DNA of 64,000 nucleotides from Acidimicrobiia bacterium (GCA_030584185.1 CP129495.1:248001-312000), one strand, 5' to 3'; shown: positions 32,619-42,849, numbered from the stretch's first letter. Notes: generated from the sequence alone by a model not told the origin. Translations and numbers: made by a program.

Positions 32619-33681
32619 CCTCCGGGAAGTGGCAGGCCACGTGATGTCCCGGTTCGACCTCGCGCAGCGCCGGCTCCTCGGTGGAGCACAGCGGGAACTC
32701 GGCGCGGGGGCAACGGGTGTTGAACCGGCACCCGGTTGGCGGGTTCGCCGGCGACGGGATGTCGCCCTCCAGGATGATCCGCTTCCGGCTCCGCTCCACC
32801 TGCGGATCCGGGATCGGCACCGCAGAAAGCAGGGCGTGGGTGTAGGGGTGCATCGGACGTTCGTACAGCGTGTCGCGGTCGGCGGTCTCGGCGATCTTGC
32901 CCAGGTACATCACCGCCACCCGGTCGCACACGTGGCGCACGACCGATAGGTCGTGGGCGATGAACAGGTAGGTGAGCCCGAACTCGTCCTGCAGGTCCCC
33001 CATCAGGTTCAGGACCTGCGCCTGGATGGAGACGTCCAGCGCCGACACCGGCTCGTCGAGGACCATCAATGAAGGGTTCATCGCCAGCGCCCGGGCGACG
33101 CCGATCCGCTGCCGCTGCCCTCCCGAGAACTCGTGGGGGTACCGGTTGGTGTGCTCCGGGTTGAGGCCAACCACCCGCAGCAGCTCCTTGACCCGCTCCA
33201 CCCGCTCCTCTCGGGTGCCGATGCCGTGCACCACCAGCGGCTCGGCCACGATCGACGCCACGGTCATGCGGGGGTTGAGCGAGGCGTACGGGTCCTGGAA
33301 CACGATCTGCATGTCGCGCCGCAGCAGGCGCAACGCCTGCTTGTTGGCGGAGGCGATGTCGATCACCTCGGTGCGATTGCCCTCCTTGCCGGCCAGCTCC
33401 GCCCGGTAGAGAACCCGACCCGAGGTCGGCTCCAGCAGGCGAAGGATGCACCGCGCCGTCGTCGACTTTCCGCAACCCGACTCCCCCACCAGGCCCAGGG
33501 TCTCGCCCTGCTTGACGTCGAATGAGACGCCCGACACCGCCTGGACGGCCCCGATCTCCTTGCGAAAGAACACCCCCTTGGTGATCGGGAAGTGCTTCAC
33601 CAGGTTCTCCACGCGCAGCAACGTGTCGTCGGGAAGGCTCCCCGCCAGGCCGGCTCCCGTGTCGTTCTTCAGGTCGGTCAC
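32599..33681 (-). CDS. oppF: oligopeptide/dipeptide ABC transporter ATP-binding protein (OppF-type)
   Basis: A 360-residue ATPase. Walker [18 protein letters not shown]-loop [14 protein letters not shown], signature [16 protein letters not shown], Walker [15 protein letters not shown]-loop IAHD, then the oligopeptide-family C-terminal domain with [15 protein letters not shown], four Cys typical of a [4Fe-4S]- or zinc-binding Opp tail. GTG 33681 shares GTGA with the oppD stop. It is the last gene of the operon. No clear terminator separates it from the tRNA-Leu. Confidence 0.93.
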   Translation of the reverse strand: MTDLKNDTGAGLAGSLPDDTLLRVENLVKHFPITKGVFFRKEIGAVQAVSGVSFDVKQGETLGLVGESGCGKSTTARCILRLLEPTSGRVLYRAELAGKEGNRTEVIDIASANKQALRLLRRDMQIVFQDPYASLNPRMTVASIVAEPLVVHGIGTREERVERVKELLRVVGLNPEHTNRYPHEFSGGQRQRIGVARALAMNPSLMVLDEPVSALDVSIQAQVLNLMGDLQDEFGLTYLFIAHDLSVVRHVCDRVAVMYLGKIAETADRDTLYERPMHPYTHALLSAVPIPDPQVERSRKRIILEGDIPSPANPPTGCRFNTRCPRAEFPLCSTEEPALREVEPGHHVACHFPEVKQVVH

Positions 33682-34691
33682 GAGGCCGCCTCCTCCCGCT
33701 TCACGGTCGTCAGGTCGAGATCGGGGGCGAAGTGGCATGCCGCCCAGTGGTTCTCGGATATCTCACGGGGCACCGGTGTGTCGGTGCGGCATACCTCCTG
33801 GGCGAACTCGCAGCGGGCACGGAAACGGCAGCCGCCCCCCGGGTTGATCAGCGAGGGTGGCGCCCCCTTGATCGAGTAGAGGCGCTCGGTGCGCACCTCG
33901 TCGAGACGGGTCATCGAGCCGAGCAGGCCGGCGGTGTAGGGGTGGTAGGTCTCCCCGAAGATCTCCTCGTTGGTGCCCCGCTCTGCCATCCGGCCCCCGT
34001 ACATCACCTGGATGGTCTGACAGAACCCGGCGACCACGCCCAGGTCGTGGGTGATCAGCATCACCGCCGTGTTGCGCTCGTCGGTGAGCTGGAGCATCAG
34101 GTCGAGGATCTGCGCCTGAGTGGTGACGTCGAGGGCGGTGGTCGGCTCGTCGGCGATGAGCAGGGACGGGTTGCACGACAGGCCCATGGCGATCATCACC
34201 CGCTGCCTCATGCCTCCCGACAGCTGGTGCGGGTAGTCGCCCATGCGCTCCCTGGCATGGGGGATGTGGACGTCCTCCAGGCCCTGGACGGCGATCTCGA
34301 ACGCCTCCTTCTTGGTCACATCCTGGTGGAGCGTGATGGTCTCGATCAGCTGGTTGCCGATGGTGTACACCGGGTTGAGGGCGGTCATCGGGTCCTGGAA
34401 GATCATGGCGATCTCCCCACCCCGCACTCCCTGCATCTCCAACTCGGTGACGTCGAGCAGGTTGCGGCCCTTGTAGATGATCTCCCCGGTGACGATCTCA
34501 CCCGCCGGAGGCTCGATGAGCCGCATAACGGAGAGGGCGGTCACCGACTTCCCGGATCCCGACTCCCCCACCACTCCGAACCGCTCGCCCTCGTGGATGG
34601 TGAATGACAGCCCATCGACGGCGCGCACCACGCCCTCCTCTGTGGCGAAGTACGTGCGCAGGTTCTTGACCTCGAGCAGCGGAGCGGCCAT
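33678..34691 (-). CDS. oppD: oligopeptide/dipeptide ABC transporter ATP-binding protein (OppD-type)
   Basis: A 337-residue ATPase partner of OppF. Walker [20 protein letters not shown]-loop [11 protein letters not shown], signature [17 protein letters not shown], Walker [14 protein letters not shown]-loop ITHDLGVV, and the C-terminal Cys motif [14 protein letters not shown]. It is 3 nt after oppC and overlaps oppF by 4 nt. It energises import through OppBC. Confidence 0.93.
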   Translation of the reverse strand: MAAPLLEVKNLRTYFATEEGVVRAVDGLSFTIHEGERFGVVGESGSGKSVTALSVMRLIEPPAGEIVTGEIIYKGRNLLDVTELEMQGVRGGEIAMIFQDPMTALNPVYTIGNQLIETITLHQDVTKKEAFEIAVQGLEDVHIPHARERMGDYPHQLSGGMRQRVMIAMGLSCNPSLLIADEPTTALDVTTQAQILDLMLQLTDERNTAVMLITHDLGVVAGFCQTIQVMYGGRMAERGTNEEIFGETYHPYTAGLLGSMTRLDEVRTERLYSIKGAPPSLINPGGGCRFRARCEFAQEVCRTDTPVPREISENHWAACHFAPDLDLTTVKREEAAS

Positions 34692-34694
34692 CGG

Positions 34695-35654
34695 CTACCT
34701 GCGCTCCATCGTCTGGGTCGGGTCGAGGGCGTCGCGCAGTCCGTCGCCGAGGAAGTTGACCGCCAGCACGGTGATGATCAGCGCCCCGGCCGGGAACACC
34801 AGGAGCCACCAGGCATCGGCCCCGCCCACGGCGAGGGTGCCCCCCGTCGAAGCCATCTGGCCCCAGGCCGGGGTCGGCGGGCGCACCCCGAACCCGAGGA
34901 ACGACAGCGCCGCCTCGATGATGATCGCCGACCCGATCACCAGGGTGGTGTTGACGATGATCGGGCTCAGGGCATTGGGGAGGATGTGGCGCACGATGAT
35001 CCGCCGGTCTCGCGCCCCGGCGGCGCGGGCGGCCTCGACGAACTCCTTCTCCCTCAGCGACAGGAACTCGGCGCGCACGATTCTCGCCAGACCTCCCCAG
35101 GAGAGCAGACCGAGCAGCAGGGCTAGGGCGACCGCCTCCTTGCCCTCGAACGCCTCGCGCAGCCAGGCGGCGGCCACGATCGCTACCGGCAGCAGCGGCA
35201 GCCCGAGGACCAGGTCTACGAAGCGCATGGTGATTGTGTCCACCCAACCCCCGTAGTAACCGGAGAACGACCCCACCAGGGTTCCCAGGGTGGCCACGAT
35301 CAGCCCGGTGAGCGAGGCCACGATCAGGCTGGTGCGCCCGCCATATATCACGCGAGACAACACGTCGCGGCCCAGCTCGTCGGTCCCGAACCACCACTCC
35401 GAGCGCGGGCTGAGCAGGTTGGCAATCCGTCCCGTACTGTCCTTCAGCGTGGCCAGCGGATCCTTGAGCGGCAACAGATCGGCGAAGATCACCGTGCTGG
35501 CAATGAGTAGCAGCGTGATCGCCGACACCATGGCGAGCCGGTGATTCTGGAACCGACGCCAGAACAGGCTCCACTGGGTCAGCGGCTCCGCAGAGATCCC
35601 CTCGGCGATGTCGAGGGCGGCGTAGTCGACGGCGGTTCCCTTGTTCTCAGTCAT
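34695..35654 (-). CDS. oppC: oligopeptide/dipeptide ABC transporter permease (OppC-type)
   Basis: A 319-residue permease with an N-terminal OppC_N segment (WSLFWRRFQNHRLAMVSAITLLLIA), a first transmembrane helix and five further helices. It has the EAA motif EAARAAGARDRRIIVRHILPN facing the ATPases, and ends with FLGDGLRDALDPTQTMERR, typical of OppC. Start ATG 35654 overlaps the oppB stop by 8 nt. Confidence 0.93.
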   Translation of the reverse strand: MTENKGTAVDYAALDIAEGISAEPLTQWSLFWRRFQNHRLAMVSAITLLLIASTVIFADLLPLKDPLATLKDSTGRIANLLSPRSEWWFGTDELGRDVLSRVIYGGRTSLIVASLTGLIVATLGTLVGSFSGYYGGWVDTITMRFVDLVLGLPLLPVAIVAAAWLREAFEGKEAVALALLLGLLSWGGLARIVRAEFLSLREKEFVEAARAAGARDRRIIVRHILPNALSPIIVNTTLVIGSAIIIEAALSFLGFGVRPPTPAWGQMASTGGTLAVGGADAWWLLVFPAGALIITVLAVNFLGDGLRDALDPTQTMERR

Positions 35655-36648
35655 AGCGCACCCTCGGGTCGAGCCATCCGTAGGAGAGGTCGGCGATCAG
35701 GTTCATCAGCACCACCAGGAACCCGATGATCATCACCACCGCCATCACCACCGGCCAGTCGTTCTGCCCGATGGCGATGATGTACAGCCGGCCCATCCCT
35801 GGCCAGGCGAAGATGGTCTCGGTGATCACCGCCCCGCCCAGCAGCCCGGCGATGTCCAGCGACACCAGGGTGACGATCGGGATCAGGGCGTTGCGCAGGG
35901 CGTGCTTGACGATCACCGACCGCCGTCCCAGTCCCTTGGCCTTGGCGGTCCGCAGGTAGTCGCTGTGGAGCACCTCGAGCATCGACGCCCGCTGGTACCG
36001 GGAGTACACGGCTATCGAGATCAAGGCGATCGACACCGCCGGGAGGAAGAGATGCTGCACGGTGTCGCCGATCCGCGCCCCCACCGACAACTCGGCGTAG
36101 TCGGTGGAGTTCATCCCGAAGGTGTAGAAGAACTTGATTCCGGTCCACCTGGTGAGATACACGGCCAGGAGCAACTGCAACCCGATGCCGACCACGAAAA
36201 TGGGCGTGGAGAAGGTGATGAAGGAGGCGGTGGTGGCCGCCTGGTCGAGGAAGGAGTACTGGCGTATCGCCTGGTATATGCCAAGCGGGATCCCGATGAT
36301 CAGGGCCAGCAACAGGGCAGCCACCATCAGGCGGAGCGTGGCACCGATGCGGCTGAAGACGAGCTCCTGGACCATCTGCGGACCCTGGAAGGAGCGGCCC
36401 CATGCGGTCGGGTAGTCCCAGACCTGGACGAAGTTCTTGGCCCAGGTGAAGTACTGGTTGATCGGGGGCTGGTCGAGCCCGTAGAAGCGGGACATCTCGG
36501 CGATAGTCTCCGGCTTGATACGAGGGTTGCTCTTCAGCCGATCCAGGGGGTCGCCGCCGGTGTTCTGCATCAAGGTGAACGTGATGACGGAGAGGGCGAC
36601 GATCGTCACCAACCCGTAGACGAGGCGTCGCACCACGTACTGCAGCAC
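35647..36648 (-). CDS. oppB: oligopeptide/dipeptide ABC transporter permease (OppB-type)
   Basis: A 333-residue permease: an N-terminal helix (VLQYVVRRLVYGLVTIVALS), an extracellular segment typical of OppB (GLDQPPINQYFTWAKNFVQ), five more helices and the EAA loop YLRTAKAKGLGRRSVIVKHALRN. The start was set at GTG 36648, which follows AAGGGGAG by seven bases; the upstream 30 in-frame residues look non-coding. A hairpin separates it from oppA. Confidence 0.92.
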   Translation of the reverse strand: MLQYVVRRLVYGLVTIVALSVITFTLMQNTGGDPLDRLKSNPRIKPETIAEMSRFYGLDQPPINQYFTWAKNFVQVWDYPTAWGRSFQGPQMVQELVFSRIGATLRLMVAALLLALIIGIPLGIYQAIRQYSFLDQAATTASFITFSTPIFVVGIGLQLLLAVYLTRWTGIKFFYTFGMNSTDYAELSVGARIGDTVQHLFLPAVSIALISIAVYSRYQRASMLEVLHSDYLRTAKAKGLGRRSVIVKHALRNALIPIVTLVSLDIAGLLGGAVITETIFAWPGMGRLYIIAIGQNDWPVVMAVVMIIGFLVVLMNLIADLSYGWLDPRVRYD

Positions 36649-36762
36649 CGAGATTCTCCCCTTCCTGGACCCCTCACCGGGAGGAGCGGTCGCCGGAGTA
36701 TAGCGAGCGACACCCTGGCCCGACCGGCTGCGGATCACGGTCGCAGCGCGAGGCCAACGGAG

Positions 36763-36790
36763 AGGGGGCCCGCCTTGCGGCGGGCCCCCT
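36763..36790 (-). terminator. hairpin between oppA and oppB
   Basis: GGGGGCCCGCC, loop TTGC, GGCGGGCCCCC with one more A-T pair, about a 12-bp stem. It lies in the 164-nt gap after the oppA stop, so it probably ends or stabilises an oppA-only mRNA and makes binding protein exceed permease. Confidence 0.65.
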
Positions 36791-36812
36791 GCTCACTCGA
36801 ATCAGGAACGGA

Positions 36813-38759
36813 TCACTGCTCAGCCGGGCTGTACCAGAGCTCCATGTTCCAGGTGACCGCCGAACTGGTCGGGTTGTGCTTGAAGTTGCCCACCCGATCG
36901 CTCCACGCCGCACCCGGGTCGAGCCGGGCGTACAGCGGGATGAACACCGCCTGATCCGCCAGGATGTTCTCCATCTCGGCGATGTAGGCGATCAACGCCG
37001 TCTCGTCGACGGTGGAGTTCGCCAGGTCACGCAGTTCGGCAAACCGCTGCGAGTGCTCGTCCACGAGCCCGGGGCCCTGGTCGTAGTTGCCCTGGCCGGT
37101 CACGGCCGGCGAACCGTAGCGGTAGTAGTTGTAGCCAGCGGGCGGCGACTGCTCGCCATCCCACACGTCGTGCATCCCGATGAGCTCCGAGAAGCCCGGA
37201 GCACCGACCCATGCCCACTCGCCGAGGTCGAACGAACCGAAGTCCGTCGTCTCGCCGAAGAACAGGGTGCTCGGCTCGAGAGCGATCGTGAACTCGAGCG
37301 GGAAGCCGTACTGGTCCTCGGTGAGCGCGCTCACGTCGGCGAACATGCCAGAGAGCAGCTGTGCGATCTGCTCACGGGCCGCGTTGCCGGCCGTGGTCGA
37401 GAACACCGAACGCGGCGGCGTCGTCGCGCAATCCACGCCGTCCTTCGAGCAGAGCTCGTTGAGGAGGTCGGCCGCCTTCTGCGGGTCGTAGTCGTACTGC
37501 GCCCAAGAGCCCTGGGACAGAGTCGGGGAGAAGACGTCGACATAAGAGTCGATCGGCTCCACCTGGCCGGCGAGGATCTCGTCGACGAGCAACTCCTTGT
37601 TGGTCAGGTGCGCCACCGCCTGGCGGTACTCCAGGTGCTCGTTGTAGGAACCACCGTTCTTGAAGAACCGGTTCTCACCGAACTGGAAGTTCAGGTGCTC
37701 CCAGACGGCGCCCGAGAGCACCTCGACCTGGGCACCCTGCGGCGCCAGCGCCTGCAGCTCTTCGATCGTGCCGATCGAAGGCGGCGGGTTGATGATGTCG
37801 ACTTCCTTCTCCTTGAAGGCGTTGACCAGGGTCGTCGAGTCCGGAACGAACTGGAACACCACGCTGTCCAGGTAGGGCAGCGTCTGACCGGTGGCCGGAT
37901 CCTTGCGCCAGTAGTTCGGGTTGCGAACCACCTTGAGGAACTGACCCTTCTCGTAGGACTCAAACATGAACGGACCACCCGACAGCCACATGGTGTCGTT
38001 GTAGTCGTTCACGAAGTCGGAACCCTCGACGTCATGCTTCGGCAGGATCACCCCGAAGATGAACTCGAACTGGGTGGTCGGGGCGGCGAGGGTGTACTCG
38101 AACGTCTTCTCACCAGGAGTGGTGGAGATGATGTCCTCGTACACCGTCTTGGCGATCGGCAGGTCCTCGTCCATGATCATCTCGTACGTGAACTGGAAGT
38201 CGTCACCCGTGATCGAGGTGCCGTCCGCCCACATCGCCTCGGGGACGATGTTGTACCTGACGGTCATGGTGCAGTCTGCGTTCACCGTCACGCCGCCGTT
38301 GGCCACGGTCGGCAGCTCGGTGACCAGCACCGGAATCCGCTCCAGGGTGAACCCGTCGACGGTCGCAACGCCGGTCCAGTAGGCGTTGCCCACGATGGAC
38401 ACGATGAAGTTGTTACCGCCCGGGATGAACGTGTTCAGCGTCGGGGGCTCCTGCTCGTTGGCGTAGATCACCTCGCCGCCGTACTGGATCTCGGGATCCG
38501 TCGGCTCCGGATAGGTCACCTCGGTGGCCATCTCCGAAGTCGGGGCCGGCGACGGCTCGCAGGCCGGCCCGGCCTCGGTCGTGGTGGTCGTCTCACCAGC
38601 CGTGGTCGTGGTCTCCTCCGCGGCCTTGGTGGTCGTGGTCTCGGCTGCTGCAGTGGTGGTCGTGCCGGCGTCGTCGTCGCCACAGGCGACGACCACCAGC
38701 GCGAATGCCAGCAGCAGGCCCAGCCACGCCACACCCCGGCGTTGCTTGTTGTGCTTCAA
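36813..38759 (-). CDS. oppA: oligopeptide/dipeptide ABC transporter substrate-binding lipoprotein
   Basis: A 648-residue family 5 solute-binding protein. It starts at TTG 38759, six bases after AAGGAGGAG; there is no ATG or GTG at the right place. Signal peptide ends in lipobox LVVVAC. A long Thr-rich spacer (TTTTAAAETTTTKAAEETTTT) lifts the domain off the membrane. The SBP_bac_5 fold includes LSGGPFMFESYEKGQFLKVVRNPNYW and ends before residue 648 (WNMELWYSPAEQ). It captures peptides or related compounds for OppBCDF; specificity is unknown. Confidence 0.9.
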   Translation of the reverse strand: MKHNKQRRGVAWLGLLLAFALVVVACGDDDAGTTTTAAAETTTTKAAEETTTTAGETTTTTEAGPACEPSPAPTSEMATEVTYPEPTDPEIQYGGEVIYANEQEPPTLNTFIPGGNNFIVSIVGNAYWTGVATVDGFTLERIPVLVTELPTVANGGVTVNADCTMTVRYNIVPEAMWADGTSITGDDFQFTYEMIMDEDLPIAKTVYEDIISTTPGEKTFEYTLAAPTTQFEFIFGVILPKHDVEGSDFVNDYNDTMWLSGGPFMFESYEKGQFLKVVRNPNYWRKDPATGQTLPYLDSVVFQFVPDSTTLVNAFKEKEVDIINPPPSIGTIEELQALAPQGAQVEVLSGAVWEHLNFQFGENRFFKNGGSYNEHLEYRQAVAHLTNKELLVDEILAGQVEPIDSYVDVFSPTLSQGSWAQYDYDPQKAADLLNELCSKDGVDCATTPPRSVFSTTAGNAAREQIAQLLSGMFADVSALTEDQYGFPLEFTIALEPSTLFFGETTDFGSFDLGEWAWVGAPGFSELIGMHDVWDGEQSPPAGYNYYRYGSPAVTGQGNYDQGPGLVDEHSQRFAELRDLANSTVDETALIAYIAEMENILADQAVFIPLYARLDPGAAWSDRVGNFKHNPTSSAVTWNMELWYSPAEQ

Positions 38760-38815
38760 AGCGCTCTCCTCCTTGTTGGTTCGCCCGGAAACGGGCCATC
38801 GTCCCCCGAAGGGCT

Positions 38816-39049
38816 TCATTCGAGCACCCACGCCAGGGCGAGGGTGGTGAAGGCGAAAAGGACGGCCACGGTCACCGTGATCCGGTTGAGGTTGCGCTCC
38901 GCCAGGGTGGAGCCTTGCACTCCACCCAGCGGGCCCATGCCCCCACCGAACGCCTCCGAGATCCCGCCACGGCCGGCGTGCAACAGCACGAGACCGATCA
39001 AGGTCAACGAGAGGACGAGGTGAAACGCGATGGCAATCGCCGCGATCAA
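38816..39049 (-). CDS. secG: protein translocase subunit SecG
   Basis: A 77-residue membrane protein with two helices (about 5-23 and 56-75) and the conserved loop LLHAGRGGISEAFGGG. It supports SecYEG-dependent export. It starts at TTG 39049 just after AAAGGGAG. It lies upstream of oppA (57 nt) and downstream of gpmA. Confidence 0.9.
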   Translation of the reverse strand: MIAAIAIAFHLVLSLTLIGLVLLHAGRGGISEAFGGGMGPLGGVQGSTLAERNLNRITVTVAVLFAFTTLALAWVLE

Positions 39050-39147
39050 ATGGCTCCCTTTCCAAACGCGCAGCCCGCGTCTCGGCGGACCGCAGCCGCA
39101 AGTATGAATGAGCGGACCCCCCGCCGCAAGTCGTTCGGGGTGGTCTC

Positions 39148-39906
39148 TCAGGAAGTAGGAGAGACCCGGGCCTGGGCCGCCACCTCTGCAGTGGCGGCGA
39201 CGACGGCGGCGGGATCGCCCAGATACCTCGACTCCTCGGGGCGCAGCCGCCCGTCCAGTCGATACACCAGCGGGATCCCGGTGGGGATGTTCAGGCCGGA
39301 GATCTCATCGTCTGAGATCCCGTCGAGATGCTTGACGAGGGCGCGCAGGCTGTTGCCGTGGGCCGACACCAGGACCACCTCCCCGCCGAGGAGGTCGGGC
39401 ACCAGCCGGTCGTGCCAGTAAGGGAGGAGGCGCTCGACCACCTGCTTCAGGCTCTCCGACGCAGGCAGCAGGTCGGGTGCCAGGGCGGCGTAGCGCTCGT
39501 CGTGGGAGGGATGCCCGGGATCGTCCTCGGGCAGCGGAGGCGGGGCGACTTCGTAGGAGCGCCGCCAGGTGTGCACCTGCTCCTCTCCGTGCTGTGCCGC
39601 CGTCTCCTTCTTGTTCAGCCCCTGAAGCGCCCCGTAGTGACGCTCGTTGAGGCGCCAATGGAGGTGGACCGGGATCCAGAGCCGGTCGAGCGCCTCGAGG
39701 GTGAGGTGCAGCGTTGTGATGGCCCTGCTGAGCACAGAGGTGTGGGCCACCGTCGGCTCCAGCTCGGCGGCGGCGATCAGCCCCCCTGCGGTGGCGGCCT
39801 CCCGGCGGCCCCGCTCGGTGAGCCCGACATCGGTCCAGCCGGTGAAGCGCCCGTCCCGGTTCCACTCGCTCTCTCCGTGGCGGAGCAGGATCAGCAGGCG
39901 GCTCAT
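39148..39906 (-). CDS. gpmA: 2,3-bisphosphoglycerate-dependent phosphoglycerate mutase
   Basis: A 252-residue glycolytic enzyme that interconverts 3- and 2-phosphoglycerate. The catalytic motif is [23 protein letters not shown] (phospho-His near residue 9), with [14 protein letters not shown] and [19 protein letters not shown] for the second His. Start ATG 39906 has no SD; a TACCTT box lies seven bases upstream. It sits between tpiA and secG, a place usually empty in actinobacteria. Confidence 0.93.
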   Translation of the reverse strand: MSRLLILLRHGESEWNRDGRFTGWTDVGLTERGRREAATAGGLIAAAELEPTVAHTSVLSRAITTLHLTLEALDRLWIPVHLHWRLNERHYGALQGLNKKETAAQHGEEQVHTWRRSYEVAPPPLPEDDPGHPSHDERYAALAPDLLPASESLKQVVERLLPYWHDRLVPDLLGGEVVLVSAHGNSLRALVKHLDGISDDEISGLNIPTGIPLVYRLDGRLRPEESRYLGDPAAVVAATAEVAAQARVSPTS

Positions 39907-39913
39907 GGCCGAC

Positions 39914-39919
39914 AAGGTA
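39914..39919 (-). promoter_or_regulatory. leaderless-type -10 box of gpmA
   Basis: TACCTT on the minus strand, seven bases before ATG 39906. It lies in the 31-nt tpiA-gpmA gap. Confidence 0.4.
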
Positions 39920-39937
39920 CCAGGGGCGGATCGAGCC

Positions 39938-40708
39938 TCACCGGCGGTAGCGGATGATCGATGCGAACTGGTCGGGGTCGAGCGAGGCGCCCCCCACCAG
40001 TGCCCCGTCGATGTCGCGCTTGGCCATGAACCCGGCGATGTTGCCGCCGTTGACCGAGCCGCCGTACAAGATGCGTAGCGACTCGGCGGCGTCGGCGCCG
40101 TGGATCGCCGAGACCACCTCCCGCAGATGCCGGCATGCGGCTCCGGCGACGTCGGGATCTGCGGTGCGGCCGGTCCCGATCGCCCACACCGGCTCGTACG
40201 CCACCACCATGCTCGCCACCGACTCGGGTGACATCCGGCGCAGCACCACCTCCAGCTGCCCTCCGATCACCGCCTCCGTCTCCCCGGCTTCCCGCTGGTC
40301 GAGCGACTCGCCCACGGCAACGATGGGGGTCATCCCGGCGGCGTGCACAGCCACTGCCTTCCGGGCAACGGTTGCGTCTTCCTCTCCGAACATGGCGCGC
40401 CGCTCGGAGTGACCGACGATGACGAAACGCACCCCCAGGCTCTTCAGCATCCCGGGCGACACCTCACCGGTGTAGGCCCCCGCCTCCTGCCAGTGGACGT
40501 CCTGGGCGCCGAGGCGGATCGGCACGTGATCCGACTCGATCACCGTCTGCGCCGAGCGCAGGGCGGTGAACGGCGGGCAGACCACCACCTCGACCTTCTC
40601 GTAGTCCTCCGGCTCCAGCCGGTACGACAGCTTCTGCACCATCTGGATCGTCTCCAGATGGGTGGCGTTCATCTTCCAGTTGCCTGCGATCAGATCCTTA
40701 CGAGCCAT
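39938..40708 (-). CDS. tpiA: triosephosphate isomerase
   Basis: A 256-residue TIM barrel. Catalytic Lys in IAGNWKMN, electrophile His in [10 protein letters not shown], base Glu in [12 protein letters not shown], phosphate loop [11 protein letters not shown]. Converts dihydroxyacetone phosphate to glyceraldehyde 3-phosphate. It overlaps the end of pgk by 11 nt, so the two are coupled. Confidence 0.97.
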   Translation of the reverse strand: MARKDLIAGNWKMNATHLETIQMVQKLSYRLEPEDYEKVEVVVCPPFTALRSAQTVIESDHVPIRLGAQDVHWQEAGAYTGEVSPGMLKSLGVRFVIVGHSERRAMFGEEDATVARKAVAVHAAGMTPIVAVGESLDQREAGETEAVIGGQLEVVLRRMSPESVASMVVAYEPVWAIGTGRTADPDVAGAACRHLREVVSAIHGADAAESLRILYGGSVNGGNIAGFMAKRDIDGALVGGASLDPDQFASIIRYRR

Positions 40709-41879
40709 CGTCCCTCCGCAACACCTCGACGCCGGGCAGCGACCCGCTCTCGATCAGCTCCAACCCGGCTCCACCGCCGGTGGAGAGGTGCGACACCGCC
40801 CGGTCGAGGCCCAGGCCGCGCAGGGCGGCCACGCTGTCGCCCCCGCCCACCACCGAGTAGGCGCCCGAGCCGGCGACCGCCTCGGCGATCGCCCTGGTGC
40901 CGGCGGCGAACGGCTCCCACTCGAACACCCCCATCGGCCCGTTCCAGAAGATCGTGTCCGAGCCGGCGAGGATGGCGGCGAACCGGCGGGCCGTCTCGGG
41001 ACCGATGTCGAGCCCGAACCGACCATCGGGGATGGCGGTGGCGGGCACCACGCGATGGGCGGCGTCGGTGGCGAAGCGGTCCGCCACCACGATGTCGACC
41101 GGCAGGATCAGGCGAGAACCGTGTGCGGAGTCGAGCACGTCGCGCACCTCGGAGACCAGGTCGGGCTCCACCAGGGACTCCCCCACCCGGTATCCCTCGG
41201 CAGAGAGCACCGTGAAGCACATGGCTCCCCCGACCAGCATCACGTCGACCTTGGGAAGCAGCGCCCGGATCACCCCCAGCTTGTCCGACACCTTGGCGCC
41301 GCCCAGGACCACCACGAACGGCCGGTCCGGCGACCCGAGTATCCGCTCGAAGGCCTCGACCTCGGCGATGAGCAGTGGCCCGGCAACCGAGGGAAGCCTT
41401 TCGGCCACGCCGACGGTCGAGGCGTGGGCCCGATGTGCCGAACCGAAGGCGTCCATGACGAACAGGTCGGCGAGGCCGGCGAGCCGGTCGGCCAGCTCCG
41501 GGTCGTTGACGGTCTCCCCCGATTCGAATCGGGTGTTCTCCAACAGCACCACCTCGTCGCCGATCGCCTCGACCGCTGCTGCGGCGCCGGGCCCGGCGAC
41601 GTCGGGTGCGACCGTCACCGTCAGGCCGCTCAACTCCGACAGGCGCCTCCCCACGGGGGCCAGCGAGAACGCCGGATCGGCACCCTTGGGCCGGCCCAGG
41701 TGGCTGCACAGGACGACCCGCCCCCCATCCCTTCGGATCCGATGCACCGTGGGCAGGGCGGCGAGAAGCCGGAAGTCGTCGGCGACCTCCCCCTCGGCGA
41801 GGGGAACGTTGAGGTCGGCTCGCACCAGCACCGTGCGGCCCGCCACGTCGATGTCGTCGAGAGTGGGAAGCGGTTTCAC
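40698..41879 (-). CDS. pgk: phosphoglycerate kinase
   Basis: A 393-residue kinase. N-domain substrate motifs RADLNVPL and SHLGRPKG, hinge VVLGGAKVSDKLGVI, nucleotide site FWNGPMGVFEWEPFAAGT and GGGDSVAAL near the C-terminus. It makes ATP from 1,3-bisphosphoglycerate. It begins 10 nt after yvcK, with no gap for whiA or gap, which usually lie between these genes. Confidence 0.97.
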   Translation of the reverse strand: MKPLPTLDDIDVAGRTVLVRADLNVPLAEGEVADDFRLLAALPTVHRIRRDGGRVVLCSHLGRPKGADPAFSLAPVGRRLSELSGLTVTVAPDVAGPGAAAAVEAIGDEVVLLENTRFESGETVNDPELADRLAGLADLFVMDAFGSAHRAHASTVGVAERLPSVAGPLLIAEVEAFERILGSPDRPFVVVLGGAKVSDKLGVIRALLPKVDVMLVGGAMCFTVLSAEGYRVGESLVEPDLVSEVRDVLDSAHGSRLILPVDIVVADRFATDAAHRVVPATAIPDGRFGLDIGPETARRFAAILAGSDTIFWNGPMGVFEWEPFAAGTRAIAEAVAGSGAYSVVGGGDSVAALRGLGLDRAVSHLSTGGGAGLELIESGSLPGVEVLRRDDGS

Positions 41880-41889
41880 CGGCGAGAGG

Positions 41890-42849
41890 TCACGCTAGCC
41901 GCCGGAGCAAGGCGCCCAGGCGGGCCGGATCGTGGGCGGGCCACTCGGTGTCGGCCCGGGCGAGGTCGGCACGCTCCACGGCGAACCCGGATTCGTCCCC
42001 CGCCTCGACCCTGGCGAGGCCCGACGGCACCTCGAGCGGGCCGTCGTGCACAACCACGACGTCGGGCAGCCGCAGGCCTCCCACCCGACAGAGGGCCGTC
42101 ACGTGATCCTCGGCGCTCATCCCCAGGGTCTCGCCGTCCTGGGTCGTGAGGTTGCACACGTAGACCAGCCGGGCCGCCGCCTGGTTGACCGCTTCGACGA
42201 TGCCGGGGACCCGCAGCCCGGCGATCAGCGAGGTGAACAGGCTGCCGGGCCCGATCACGATCTGATCGGCGGCGGCGATGGCGCCCAGGGCGGCGGGGGT
42301 GGCGACGGCGGTGTCGGGCAGCACGCGAACCAGGCCGATGCGGCCCCGGGAGGTGGCCACGGCCACCTGGCCCCGCACCACCACCCCGTCGACCTCGGCC
42401 TCGAGCGTGAGCGGGATCGGAGCCGTTGGTATCACCTGGCCGCGCGCGCCCAACAGGCGCCCGGCCGCTCCCACCGCGTCCTCGAAACCTCCGGTGATCT
42501 CGGTGAGGGTGGCGATGAGCAGGTTCCCCATCGAGTGCCCGGCGACGTCGCCGGACTCGAACCGGAACTCCATCAGGTCGCGCCACAGCGAGGGCTCCGG
42601 GGACAGCGCCAGGAGGGCACGCCGGATGTCCCCCATGGGCGGGAGGTCGAGTCCGGTCGCCAGGCGGCCCGACGATCCGCCGTCATCGGCGACGCTGACC
42701 ACGGCGCTCACCGAGCCGGCGTAGTCGAGGATCGCCTCCAGTGCCACGGCCAGCCCGTGCCCACCGCCCAGGGCGGTGACCCGGAGCCCCTCGAACCCCG
42801 CCTCGAGTTCGGCCAGGTCGGTCTCGGTGAGCAGGTCGGTTCCGATCAT
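41890..42849 (-). CDS. yvcK: YvcK/CofD-like UDP-sugar-binding regulator
   Basis: A 319-residue protein with the YvcK signature VTALGGGHGLAVALEAILDYAG near residue 24, VSVADDGGSSGRL, MGDIRRALLALSPE, and IGPGSLFTSLIAGLRVPGI. Homologues regulate gluconeogenic growth and cell-wall precursor flux, and bind UDP-sugars. Start ATG 42849 forms ATGA with the rapZ stop; the upstream in-frame extension was rejected. Confidence 0.92.
   Translation of the reverse strand: MIGTDLLTETDLAELEAGFEGLRVTALGGGHGLAVALEAILDYAGSVSAVVSVADDGGSSGRLATGLDLPPMGDIRRALLALSPEPSLWRDLMEFRFESGDVAGHSMGNLLIATLTEITGGFEDAVGAAGRLLGARGQVIPTAPIPLTLEAEVDGVVVRGQVAVATSRGRIGLVRVLPDTAVATPAALGAIAAADQIVIGPGSLFTSLIAGLRVPGIVEAVNQAAARLVYVCNLTTQDGETLGMSAEDHVTALCRVGGLRLPDVVVVHDGPLEVPSGLARVEAGDESGFAVERADLARADTEWPAHDPARLGALLRRLA

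Noticed and set aside
36876-39023. A 715-codon plus-strand frame opposite oppA
   Set aside because: It is antisense to a clear substrate-binding lipoprotein and has no motif; it is open because of high GC.
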